From: Methanomassiliicoccales archaeon UBA280
Lineage (GTDB): Archaea > Thermoplasmatota > Thermoplasmata > SG8-5
Assembly (NCBI GenBank): GCA_002499085.1
Contig: DAKD01000028.1
Coordinates: 1-64,000, forward strand
Direction: 5' to 3'
DNA length: 64,000 bases
The notes under the pieces are model-generated. The model was given only the letters and a program-made list of their open reading frames with translations, did no database searches and was not told the DNA's origin. Below are positions 54,103 to 61,686 of this stretch, one piece after another. Position numbers and translations under genes: made by a program. Position 1 is the first letter of the stretch. Every line of letters begins with the position of its first letter.

Positions 54103-54432
54103 TCATTTCCTCCTTTCTTCGTATGCGCCGGCGACGCTGTAGGCGCCCCCCCTTATCTGTATCGCCTGGCCGTTGACCAGGGCGAAGGCCACCTTCTTTC
54201 GGGCGGCCATCAGGTCGTTCCAGAGCGTGCGCCTGGAGATTCCCATCCTCAGGGCTGCCTCGCCCTGGGTGAGGTTCTCAAGGTCAACCAGCCTCAGTGT
54301 TTCCACTTCCTCGACTGTCAGTTCAACTACCTGGAGCGCCCTGAGGGGCACCCCTGCAGGTTTGAAGAACTGGACCTCCGGTACGTCCGTGACCCATCTT
54401 GGGCATCTCTGCCTTCCGCGTCGTCCTCGCAT
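54103..54432 (-). CDS. DUF134-family DNA-binding protein
   Basis: This 109-residue protein starts MRGRRGRQRCPRWVTD, the DUF134 hallmark, with the PAGVPL segment and a sigma-70-region-4-like helix-turn-helix (LTQGEAALRMGISRRTLWNDL, residues ~54-74). It is the first gene of the minus-strand metal cluster and is probably its regulator. A TATA box 28 nt before ATG 54432 implies a leaderless mRNA. Upstream starts would read through the promoter. Confidence 0.88.
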   Translation of the reverse strand: MRGRRGRQRCPRWVTDVPEVQFFKPAGVPLRALQVVELTVEEVETLRLVDLENLTQGEAALRMGISRRTLWNDLMAARKKVAFALVNGQAIQIRGGAYSVAGAYEERRK

Positions 54433-54452
54433 GATGTTGCATATATGAGAAG

Positions 54453-54464
54453 AAATATATAAAC
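54453..54464 (-). promoter_or_regulatory. TATA box of the DUF134-DUF5320-NifX-MinD operon
   Basis: The minus strand reads GTTTATATATTT, centred ~27 nt before ATG 54432. The AT-rich flanks contain repeated TGCATAT motifs (54438-54445 region and 54469-54476) that could be operator half-sites. Confidence 0.55.
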
Positions 54465-54605
54465 TTTTTGCATATTTGCGCAAAAAATGCTCTGAACTGC
54501 GACATGGCAGAATTCGCGATGTGCGTGGCCTTGCAAATTTATAGGAGGACGGACAGCGCGGCATAGAATGAGCTAAACCGCCGCGCTGCCCGCATGAAAA
54601 ATCAT

Positions 54606-54743
54606 TCAGTTCCAGTTCTCGTAGCTGAACCTGATGCCGAGTTTCTTGAGCTGGCGGTGAAGCTTCTGGCGCTTCTCTGCGTCATAGTCGAACGGGTAGA
54701 TGGTTATCTTCTCGTAGTCCATCTCTGTCTTCTTGCCCTGCAT
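54606..54743 (-). CDS. 45-residue basic protein
   Basis: A short frame encodes MQGKKTEMDYEKITIYPFD... ending SYENWN, with many Lys/Arg and aromatic residues. GGGTGA lies six bases before the ATG. Its upstream TATA-like ACATATAAG is shared with the divergent Lrp-family gene. No family recognised. The tight promoter and ribosome site make it likely real. Confidence 0.6.
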   Translation of the reverse strand: MQGKKTEMDYEKITIYPFDYDAEKRQKLHRQLKKLGIRFSYENWN

Positions 54744-54774
54744 TTTGTTCACCCATTAAATATTTATGTCTGTG

Positions 54775-54783
54775 ACATATAAG
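54775..54783. promoter_or_regulatory. Shared divergent TATA box
   Basis: ACATATAAG (plus strand) is placed for the Lrp-type gene (start 54822, leader ~16 nt). Its complement CTTATATGT is placed for the 45-residue gene (start 54743). TTGTAATAGGTCATTGTAAC (54789-54808) just downstream contains a repeated TTGTAA motif, a possible operator. Confidence 0.45.
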
Positions 54784-54821
54784 GAATGTTGTAATAGGTC
54801 ATTGTAACAGAAGGTGAATAA

Positions 54822-55361
54822 ATGCCCGAAAATGAGACGAAAAGTAAAAACGAGCTCCTGGACGAGAGAATAATGAACGCCCTGCTCTCGGACCCGACGA
54901 GAAGCGACATGGAGATAGCCAGGGACCTAGGGACATACCGCCAGAAAGTATGGCGCAAGAAGAAGCAGCTGGAGGACGACGGCATAATATGGGGCTACAC
55001 GGCCGTTCTGGACGAGAAGAGGCTGGGACATGTGTGCTACATCGTGCTGATGAAAACGAAGCCCATGAACGAGGGGCTGGTCAACACACTCATCAAACGG
55101 CTCATCGAGGAAGGGCCCAGGAAGCAGAACGTGCGCCTCACCAATTTCTTCTACGTGAACGGAGAGTTCGACTGGGTGCTGAGGTTCTCTGCGCCGGACC
55201 ATGCCACGGCCAGGCGTTACTACGACACCCTGAGGGTGATATACGACGACTATCTGCTGGAGAAGCCCGTGATGATAGACGTCAACATGTGCCTTGTGTC
55301 CGAGGGAAAGCGTAACCCCCAGATTGCCGAGCTGCACGATTTCATACCGCCGAACAGGTAA
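54822..55361 (+). CDS. Lrp/AsnC-type transcriptional regulator
   Basis: This 179-residue protein has an N-terminal winged helix-turn-helix (LDERIMNALLSDPTRSDMEI then ARDLGTYRQKVWRKKKQLED) and a C-terminal RAM-like ligand-binding alpha/beta domain (GHVCYIVLMKTKP, FYVNGEFDWVLRFSA). AAGGTGA precedes the ATG. It may sense an amino acid or related ligand. The stop codon forms the first bases of repeat element copy B. Confidence 0.85.
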   Translation: MPENETKSKNELLDERIMNALLSDPTRSDMEIARDLGTYRQKVWRKKKQLEDDGIIWGYTAVLDEKRLGHVCYIVLMKTKPMNEGLVNTLIKRLIEEGPRKQNVRLTNFFYVNGEFDWVLRFSAPDHATARRYYDTLRVIYDDYLLEKPVMIDVNMCLVSEGKRNPQIAELHDFIPPNR

Positions 55362-55566
55362 ACTACCAGCCCCTGAAGAGGCTGGCATTTGATTACAGGG
55401 CTGGAAGTTTACAGAGGGGCGGTTGCATGCCTATCCATCGGGGCTTTAAGGCCCCGATTTCCGATGGGACGGATTTCACGGCATGCAACGGTCTATCCAC
55501 GTTTACTGCCCTGCGCTTTCATCCAGGCCTTTAAAGGCCTGGCGTTCAGCTTTTATGGCACTAAAC
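55358..55566. mobile_element. Structured intergenic element, copy B (MITE-like)
   Basis: About 209 bases that fill the whole gap between two convergent genes. It starts GTAAACTACCAGCCC (55358-55372), with the imperfect inverse GGGCTGGAAGTTTAC at 55398-55412. GTTGCATGCC (55421-55430) pairs with GGCATGCAAC (55480-55489). CGGGGCTTTAAGGCCCCG (55439-55456) and CCAGGCCTTTAAAGGCCTGG (55523-55542) are perfect palindromes. The right arm 55480-55560 matches copy A at 75/81 positions. The stop codon of the regulator lies within its first bases, so insertion next to the gene may have supplied the stop. Confidence 0.6.
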
Positions 55567-56601
55567 TCACCTGAACTTGGCAAGTTCCAGGTTCTTCGCG
55601 GACTGCTCCAGGATCTGTATCTTGACGGCACTGTCCTTTGTCAGCAGCGGAACTGCATCGTCGACCTGCTTGGCCACATGGAACGTGTCCGAGTGCACGA
55701 GAAGCAGCGGGACCTTGGCCATCGCGGCCTTCGATATGATGTTGGAAGACGGCAGGATGTTATTCGTGAGCACTATCCCGGCCGTGTCGGATTCGAGCGC
55801 TGCCAGGATTATGTCTGCCCGGTCGCCGCTTGTGATGATCAGCTTGCCGTCTTTCTTGAAGGCCGGCTCCCTCTGGGCTGCGGAAGCGGACATGGCGCCG
55901 ACGAAGATGTTCTTCACCGGCCTGAGCAGTTCCTGGTCGCCTGCCAGAACCTTTGCGAAAAGCATGTCAGCAAGGTAGTTCATGGAGAACTGTGTGAGCG
56001 TCTCGCTGTACGGCACGATGCCGAGAACCTCTATGCCCATTGCTTTGATTGCATCCGTGTGCGTGGCCCTGAAGTCATCGATGTCCGCGACCTTGTTGAT
56101 TATGACGCCCAGGAGCTTGGCGCCGTGCATGTTCACAGATTTCCTGATGTATGCAAGGTCGTCCATGACTGTGTCATCCGTGCCTGCGAGGACTATGACC
56201 AGCTTGGCGTCGAGATCCTTTGCTACCGAGACGGCATCAAGGTTTACTGACGCGCCGTATCTCAGGTTCTTTCCGGATTCCACGAACAGGATGTCTGAGT
56301 TCTGTTCGATGCGCGAGACAATCTCCAGCAGCTTGGATTTCCTTCCCGGATCGTCGTACATGTAACCGAGCTTGGAATGCTCGAATCCCATGGTGATGTC
56401 CTCCGGCTTGTCCTTGAGCCCGAAAATGTTGGTCACCAGGGCGGAATCGTAATCCCACAGCCTTTTCTTCTGGTAGATGAGGCGGTCGCCCATCGGCTTC
56501 ATGTAGCCGACCTTCAGGCCCATGGCCTTTCCTATTCCCACTATCATGCTGGTCTTTCCAGCGCTCTCGCTCATCGATGCGAACACTATCCTCGGATTCA
56601 T
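55567..56601 (-). CDS. P-loop DRTGG-domain protein (phosphotransacetylase N-terminal type)
   Basis: This 344-residue protein has an N-terminal P-loop domain of the BioD/AAA_26 type (VFASMSESAGKTSMIVGIGK; second strand ILFVESGKNLRYG) and a C-terminal DRTGG-like domain (from ~residue 225; GDRADIILAALESDTAGIVL). It resembles the N-terminal regulatory half of large phosphotransacetylases but lacks the catalytic part. It overlaps the acetyl-CoA synthetase gene by ATGA, so it may bind nucleotide and control acetate metabolism. It is last in the operon. Confidence 0.85.
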   Translation of the reverse strand: MNPRIVFASMSESAGKTSMIVGIGKAMGLKVGYMKPMGDRLIYQKKRLWDYDSALVTNIFGLKDKPEDITMGFEHSKLGYMYDDPGRKSKLLEIVSRIEQNSDILFVESGKNLRYGASVNLDAVSVAKDLDAKLVIVLAGTDDTVMDDLAYIRKSVNMHGAKLLGVIINKVADIDDFRATHTDAIKAMGIEVLGIVPYSETLTQFSMNYLADMLFAKVLAGDQELLRPVKNIFVGAMSASAAQREPAFKKDGKLIITSGDRADIILAALESDTAGIVLTNNILPSSNIISKAAMAKVPLLLVHSDTFHVAKQVDDAVPLLTKDSAVKIQILEQSAKNLELAKFR

Positions 56602-58682
56602 TTTCTTTCACCCCTGTTGTCGGATAACAGAATTCTCACATCCACTGCCATGGCACCGTGCCCCTGCTCATACACCATGAGGGGATTGATTTCTATGTCT
56701 GATATATCTTCGCATTTTCGTATGACATCCCCCAATTTAATTATTGTGTCGACAATGCTCTCAATGTCGCGCTGGGTCTCCCCGCGCACGCCCAGCAGAA
56801 GCGAGTAGGACCTGATGTCCTTCAGCATGCTGATTATCTCCCTGCGGTCCAGCGGCAGCGCCCTGAAGGCCACGTCCTTCAGCACCTCGACATAGATGCC
56901 CCCGAGCCCGAACATCATGACAGGCCCGAAGGCGCGGTCACGCCTGGCGCCTATTATGGTCTCGGTGCCCTTCTGTATCATCTTGACTATCTCCACGCCC
57001 TTGATGACTGCGTCAGGCTTGTATTTCCTGGCGTTCCGGATTATGGCCTGGTACGCGTCCATCACTTCCTCCTTGTTCAGGAGGTCCAGGGCAACGCCGC
57101 CCGCGTCGCTCTTGTGAATAATATCCTTGGAGGCGATCTTCATCACCACGGGATAGCCTATACTCTCCGAGAATTCCACTGCCTCGCGTATGTTCGTGGC
57201 TATCCTGCTCTTGGGCACCGGGATGCCTGCGGCTTCCATCAGCGCCTGGGCTTCGTGGGACAGCAGGAATGCCCTGCCTTCCGCCCTGACCTCGGAAATT
57301 ATGCCGGACATGCAGTCGAGGTCCATCGGCGGCTCCTCGGCCGGCTCAGAGATCCTGGTCAGCCTGTCCATATGCCTGAACATCGTGCCGAAGCACTGGA
57401 CCGCTTCGTAGACATCGCCGAACACTGGTACGCCCTGGCGCCTCAGTTCCCTGATGCAGTCCTCCACCTCCTCGCCGCCGACCAGCGAGAACACTATCGG
57501 CTTGCCGTTCTTCCGGTACCGGTTGACATTGCTGACTATCATCTCCGAGTAAGTGGACTTGTCGAAGTCCGCAGTCTGGCAGTAAAGCGCGATGACTGCA
57601 TGGATTCTCGCGTCGTTCATGGCCGCGACAAGGCCCCCGTCGTAATGCTTGGCCAGCGCCTGGCCAGTTATGTCGATAGGGTTCTTCGTGGAGCCGAAAT
57701 CAGGTGTAACGGAGCCGAATATCTCTTTTGTGGCGACATGGTCATCGAACAGGTCGACCTTGTACTTCTCGCATGCGTCAGTCGCCATCACCCCCACACC
57801 GCCGCCGTTCGTGATTATGACTGTGCTGCGGCCCTTGGGCACGGGCGTGCTTGCAAGGAACTTGCACCAGTTGAATGCCTCCTGAAGGCTTTCCGCGCGG
57901 AGCACGCCGCACTGCTTCATGACCGAGTCGAATATTTCGTCCGTTCCGGCGAGAGCGCCCGTGTGGGACGCCGCGGCCAGTGCGCCGCGCTTCGACCTGC
58001 CCGATTTGATGACTATGACCGGTTTCCTGGCCGTGGCCCTCTTCATCATCTCGGCCATCCTCTCGCCGCTGTGCACGCCCTCGATGTAAAGCATTATGAT
58101 CTTTGTCTCATCATCAGCGATGAGGTATTCCAGGAGCTCGGCTTCCTCTATGTCGGCCTTGTTGCCGACCGAGACAATGGCGCTGAGCCCGATGTTCTCG
58201 GTTGCGGTTTTGCCTATCATCGCTATTCCCAGGGCGCCGCTCTGCGTCACGATGGCCACATTGCCCTTCCTCACGTCCCTCGGTCCGAAGGTGGCGTTCA
58301 GGCCCACCTTTCCGGAATAGATGCCGAATATGTTGGGTCCGAGCACCCTCATGCCGTGCTGATGGGCGTATTCGACTATTCTTTTCTCCTCTTCGTTGTT
58401 GCCGACTTCGGAAAATCCCGAGGTGATGATCACGAGGAACTTCACGCCCTTCCTGGCGCATGACTCGACCGCGCCGAAAACGGACTTCGCGGGTATTGCG
58501 ATGACAGCCATGTCCACCGGCCCTTCGATCTGCTGCAGATCCGTGAAGACCCTGAGGCCGCAGATTTCCCCGCCCTTGACATTGACCGGATGAATCTTGC
58601 CTTTGAAGCTAATGGCCGTGAGGTTCTCCATCAGCTTGCATCCGACCTTGTTCTTCTCCCCGGAGGCTCCGATTACCGCCAC
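56598..58682 (-). CDS. acd: ADP-forming acetyl-CoA synthetase (fused alpha-beta)
   Basis: This ~694-residue enzyme contains the full alpha part (VIGASGEKNKVGCK CoA-binding; phospho-His in ASHTGALAG) and beta ATP-grasp part (VVMKIASKDIIHKSDAGGV, second His; FGLGGIYVE). It converts acetyl-CoA + ADP + phosphate to acetate + ATP + CoA, or the reverse. GTG 58682 begins inside the first strand of the Rossmann fold; the family usually has ~16-20 more residues. An in-frame CTG at 58730, overlapping the upstream stop (CTGA), would supply LNTESPDIKYLFEPRS and is a likely true start. It is linked to citrate-cleavage genes. Confidence 0.9.
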   Translation of the reverse strand: MAVIGASGEKNKVGCKLMENLTAISFKGKIHPVNVKGGEICGLRVFTDLQQIEGPVDMAVIAIPAKSVFGAVESCARKGVKFLVIITSGFSEVGNNEEEKRIVEYAHQHGMRVLGPNIFGIYSGKVGLNATFGPRDVRKGNVAIVTQSGALGIAMIGKTATENIGLSAIVSVGNKADIEEAELLEYLIADDETKIIMLYIEGVHSGERMAEMMKRATARKPVIVIKSGRSKRGALAAASHTGALAGTDEIFDSVMKQCGVLRAESLQEAFNWCKFLASTPVPKGRSTVIITNGGGVGVMATDACEKYKVDLFDDHVATKEIFGSVTPDFGSTKNPIDITGQALAKHYDGGLVAAMNDARIHAVIALYCQTADFDKSTYSEMIVSNVNRYRKNGKPIVFSLVGGEEVEDCIRELRRQGVPVFGDVYEAVQCFGTMFRHMDRLTRISEPAEEPPMDLDCMSGIISEVRAEGRAFLLSHEAQALMEAAGIPVPKSRIATNIREAVEFSESIGYPVVMKIASKDIIHKSDAGGVALDLLNKEEVMDAYQAIIRNARKYKPDAVIKGVEIVKMIQKGTETIIGARRDRAFGPVMMFGLGGIYVEVLKDVAFRALPLDRREIISMLKDIRSYSLLLGVRGETQRDIESIVDTIIKLGDVIRKCEDISDIEINPLMVYEQGHGAMAVDVRILLSDNRGERK

Positions 58683-58726
58683 GGACCTTGGCTCGAAGAG
58701 GTATTTTATGTCCGGGGATTCCGTGT

Positions 58727-60607
58727 TCAGCCCTCCCTGAATGTCATCTTCATCTCGTAGACGCCGGACGTTGACCGCTTCTCGATGTTGAAGCCCATCT
58801 TCTCGAAGAGCTTCATCATGGGCGTGTTCTCGACCAGCACCTCGGCAGTGAATCCGAGCAGCCCGTTCTTCTTGGCCAGGTAAGTGAGGTATTTCAGAAG
58901 CTCGTGGCCTATGCCCTTCCCGTGAAAATCATCACGGACCACGAACGCGGCCTCGGCGGTGTGCGTGCTCTCGTTGATTCCGTACTGGCTGATGCCGACT
59001 ATCTTCTCCATGCCCTCCCCACCTATAGTGGCCAGGATGACCATTTCCCTCATGTAGTTGATGATCACGAATTCCTGCAGGCGCTCATGCGGCATGTCCT
59101 TCCTCACAGAAAGGAACCGCCTGTACATGCTCTTGTCCGAGAGGTCGTAGAAGAATTCCTTGATAAGCGGCTCGTCGCTGATCTTCACCGGCCTGAGAAG
59201 TATCTCCAGGCCCTGGTCAGTGGTCCTGTAAGTCTCCAGCTCCTCCGGGTACTCCCCTTTCTTTCCCGGGATGAAGGCCTGGTCGCTGTAGATGAGGTTC
59301 AGCGCTTTTGCCTGCTTTATCAGCTCGGGCCTGAACTTGGGATGGGCCACGGAAATGAGCTCCATCGCCCTTTCCCGGATGTTCTTTCCGTGAAGGTATG
59401 CGATGCCGTACTCGGTGATGACATAATGCACGTCGCCGCGATGAAGAGTGACGCTGGCCCCCTCTTTCAGTGTTGGCACTATCCTGGAAATATTGCCGTT
59501 GTCGGCGGTCGATTGCATCGTGATTATCGTTTTTCCGCCCTTCGCAAGCATCGCGCCCCTCATGAAGTCTGCCTGGCCGCCCACGCTCGAATAGAATTTT
59601 TTACCCAGGGATTCGGCCGTCGCCTGGCCAGTGAGATCTATCTCCAGCGCGCTGTTTATCGCGACCATGTTGTCGTGCTGTGCAATCACGAGCGGGTCGT
59701 TGGTGTAGTCGATCGTCCTGAACTGTACCGACGGATTGTCATGGACGAAATCGTAAACAGCCTTCGTGCCCATGCAGAACGAGACAACTGACTTGCCCTT
59801 GTTCACCGTCTTCCTGGAATTATCAACGGCACCGGTCTTGATGAGATCGACAAGACCGTCGCTAATGAGTTCGGTGTGTATGCCCAGGTGTTTCTTGTCC
59901 TTCAGGTTCCTCAGAATCTCGTTGGGAAGAGCGCCGTAGCCGACCTGTATGGTGTCGCCGTCCTCAACCAGCTTGGACGTATAGCCCCCTATCTTGTGCG
60001 CTATGTCGTCGTCCGCATCGTCCAAGTAAGTCAGTATGGGTTCGTCGTGGAGTATTGCATAGTCGACTTTGCTTACGTGAATGTATCCGTCGCCGTGCGT
60101 GCGGGGCATCTGCGGGTTGATCTGGACAATGACCATGGTTGCCGCATCCACGGCTGCCTTGACTATGTCTACGCTCACCCCGAAGCTCATGAAGCCGTGG
60201 CGGTCCGGCGGCGAGGTCTGGACCAGGGCCACGTCCAGCGGTATGGCGCGCCTCCTGAACAGGTCCGGAATCTCTGACAGGAAAGTCGGGGAATAGTCGG
60301 CAAGGCCCTCGTTCACAGCTTCCCTGGTGCTTGCGGATATGAAGAAGGAATTCTGACGGAAATTGTTCTTGAACTTGGGGTCGCTGTAGGGTGCGACGCC
60401 CAGGGTCCAAACATGAAAAATCTCCGCATCGAATATCTGGTTCGGATTCCTCTCTATATGGTCCATGAAGGCCTTCACGAGGTACTGCGGCTCGGCGCAG
60501 GCTGTTCCGATGAATATCCTGTCGCCCCTGTGGATGTTCGCGAATATCCTGTCCTCGGATGCGAACTTGTCCGGATACATGGACATCCAGTGCTTCAGCG
60601 GATTCAT
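58727..60607 (-). CDS. Acetyl-CoA hydrolase/CoA-transferase fused to a GNAT domain
   Basis: This 626-residue protein has a class I CoA-transferase (acetyl-CoA hydrolase/4-hydroxybutyrate CoA-transferase type) in residues ~10-430, with the presumed catalytic Glu in HTELISDG and the GGQADF loop near residue 340. A GNAT acetyltransferase follows from ~465 to 620 (LLRPVKISDEPLIKEF, FHGKGIGHELLKYL). It moves CoA between acetyl-CoA and another acid, or hydrolyses acetyl-CoA. The GNAT part may acetylate and control a partner such as the synthetase. Five bases separate it from the upstream gene. Confidence 0.87.
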   Translation of the reverse strand: MNPLKHWMSMYPDKFASEDRIFANIHRGDRIFIGTACAEPQYLVKAFMDHIERNPNQIFDAEIFHVWTLGVAPYSDPKFKNNFRQNSFFISASTREAVNEGLADYSPTFLSEIPDLFRRRAIPLDVALVQTSPPDRHGFMSFGVSVDIVKAAVDAATMVIVQINPQMPRTHGDGYIHVSKVDYAILHDEPILTYLDDADDDIAHKIGGYTSKLVEDGDTIQVGYGALPNEILRNLKDKKHLGIHTELISDGLVDLIKTGAVDNSRKTVNKGKSVVSFCMGTKAVYDFVHDNPSVQFRTIDYTNDPLVIAQHDNMVAINSALEIDLTGQATAESLGKKFYSSVGGQADFMRGAMLAKGGKTIITMQSTADNGNISRIVPTLKEGASVTLHRGDVHYVITEYGIAYLHGKNIRERAMELISVAHPKFRPELIKQAKALNLIYSDQAFIPGKKGEYPEELETYRTTDQGLEILLRPVKISDEPLIKEFFYDLSDKSMYRRFLSVRKDMPHERLQEFVIINYMREMVILATIGGEGMEKIVGISQYGINESTHTAEAAFVVRDDFHGKGIGHELLKYLTYLAKKNGLLGFTAEVLVENTPMMKLFEKMGFNIEKRSTSGVYEMKMTFREG

Positions 60608-60612
60608 GGGCT

Positions 60613-61686
60613 CTATGGCAACGCACCTCCGGGTACCTGCCTCTCCGCCGGGCCCTTGTACACGGCCTTTGAAAAGTCAATCTGCCGCATTGGAGGTCTG
60701 GTCTGCTCCTCGTAATGATGCGCCGAGAGGCCTGCCACTCTGCCGATGATGAATATCGATTTTGCCGCGGAAACGTCCAGGCCGAGATCGGCCACTATTG
60801 CGCCGATGACTCCGTCCACGTTTATGGGAAGGTCCTTGCCCGTGGCCGCAGTGAATATTCCCGTAATCTCCCTGGACATCTCCACCATGTTGCCTGCCGC
60901 GCCCGCCTCCTTGGCAAGCTGCCAGAGCACGTCGCGCCTGGGGTCGTTGTTGTGTATCCTGTGGCCAAGTCCGGGAATGCGCTTCTTCTGCTTGATGTAA
61001 TCCTCGACGAAGTCCTTCAGGCTGCGCCTGCTGAGCGTGCACTCGATGAAGAACGAGGCAGCCTTCGCTCCCGCGCCGCCGTGAACATCAGTGATTACGC
61101 CCACCCCGTGGGATATGCATACCTCGTAGGAAGCGCGCACCGAGGAGGCGATGATGGTCGCCTGGGCCGAGGGCGGCGTCACCCCGTGGTCCACGCAGGC
61201 CGTGACCATGGCCTCGATGAGCCTAGCCTTGGCCGGATTGACCTCGGTTTTGCCTGTGAACACCCTGAACAGAACCTCTGAAAAATCCTCTTCGCCCTTC
61301 AGACCTTCTAGTGCGCCTTCCGTGCCGTTTAACTTTGCCAGGTACCTTGCCATCCTGCCCAGCGCGAATGCTGTCCTCTTGGTGGGCCTGTCGGGACTGG
61401 AGGCCAGCGCGTCGTCGAGAAGGATGCATTTCGCCAGGCTCTTGGATATGTCCTCCTTGGGATTCCTTTCCACCTGCGGAGAGGGGAGCATGACTGCCTG
61501 GAGAGCCTCCTTTCTCAGGATCTCGCGGTTCCTCGCGTCCGGCAGATCGCCCGCGACCAGGAGGTGGGCCGCGTCCAGAAGGGTCTTGCGCTCGACCAGG
61601 TCCCTGAGCGGGTAACCCGATATGAGAAGACGGTCGGGCACGACCTTTGTGATCTTGGTTTCCCAATCATCTCCGGGCATTGGCAT
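60613..61686 (-). CDS. Citryl-CoA lyase (citrate-synthase fold)
   Basis: This 357-residue protein has the citrate synthase fold: SGYPLRDLVERKTLLDAAHLL at the start, His in DVHGGAGAKA (near residue 206), His in GLGHRIHNNDPRR and Asp in INVDGVIGA. The NVDG form (rather than NVDFYSG) and the tail IFIIGRVAGLSAHHYEEQ are the pattern of citryl-CoA lyase and the C-terminal part of ATP-citrate lyase, so cleavage of citryl-CoA to oxaloacetate and acetyl-CoA is favoured. Its direct link to citF (overlap of one base, TAATG) supports this. A citrate synthase role cannot be excluded. Confidence 0.82.
   Translation of the reverse strand: MPMPGDDWETKITKVVPDRLLISGYPLRDLVERKTLLDAAHLLVAGDLPDARNREILRKEALQAVMLPSPQVERNPKEDISKSLAKCILLDDALASSPDRPTKRTAFALGRMARYLAKLNGTEGALEGLKGEEDFSEVLFRVFTGKTEVNPAKARLIEAMVTACVDHGVTPPSAQATIIASSVRASYEVCISHGVGVITDVHGGAGAKAASFFIECTLSRRSLKDFVEDYIKQKKRIPGLGHRIHNNDPRRDVLWQLAKEAGAAGNMVEMSREITGIFTAATGKDLPINVDGVIGAIVADLGLDVSAAKSIFIIGRVAGLSAHHYEEQTRPPMRQIDFSKAVYKGPAERQVPGGALP

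Noticed and set aside
57114..58463. A 449-codon open frame on the plus strand
   Set aside because: It lies fully antisense to the acetyl-CoA synthetase gene, encodes a His/Arg/Ala-rich sequence with no family motif, and is explained by codon bias of the real gene.
60613..61686. Ordinary citrate synthase as the name for this gene
   Set aside because: The NVDG motif, the ATP-citrate-lyase-like tail and direct overlap with citF favour citryl-CoA lyase. It is kept only as an alternative.
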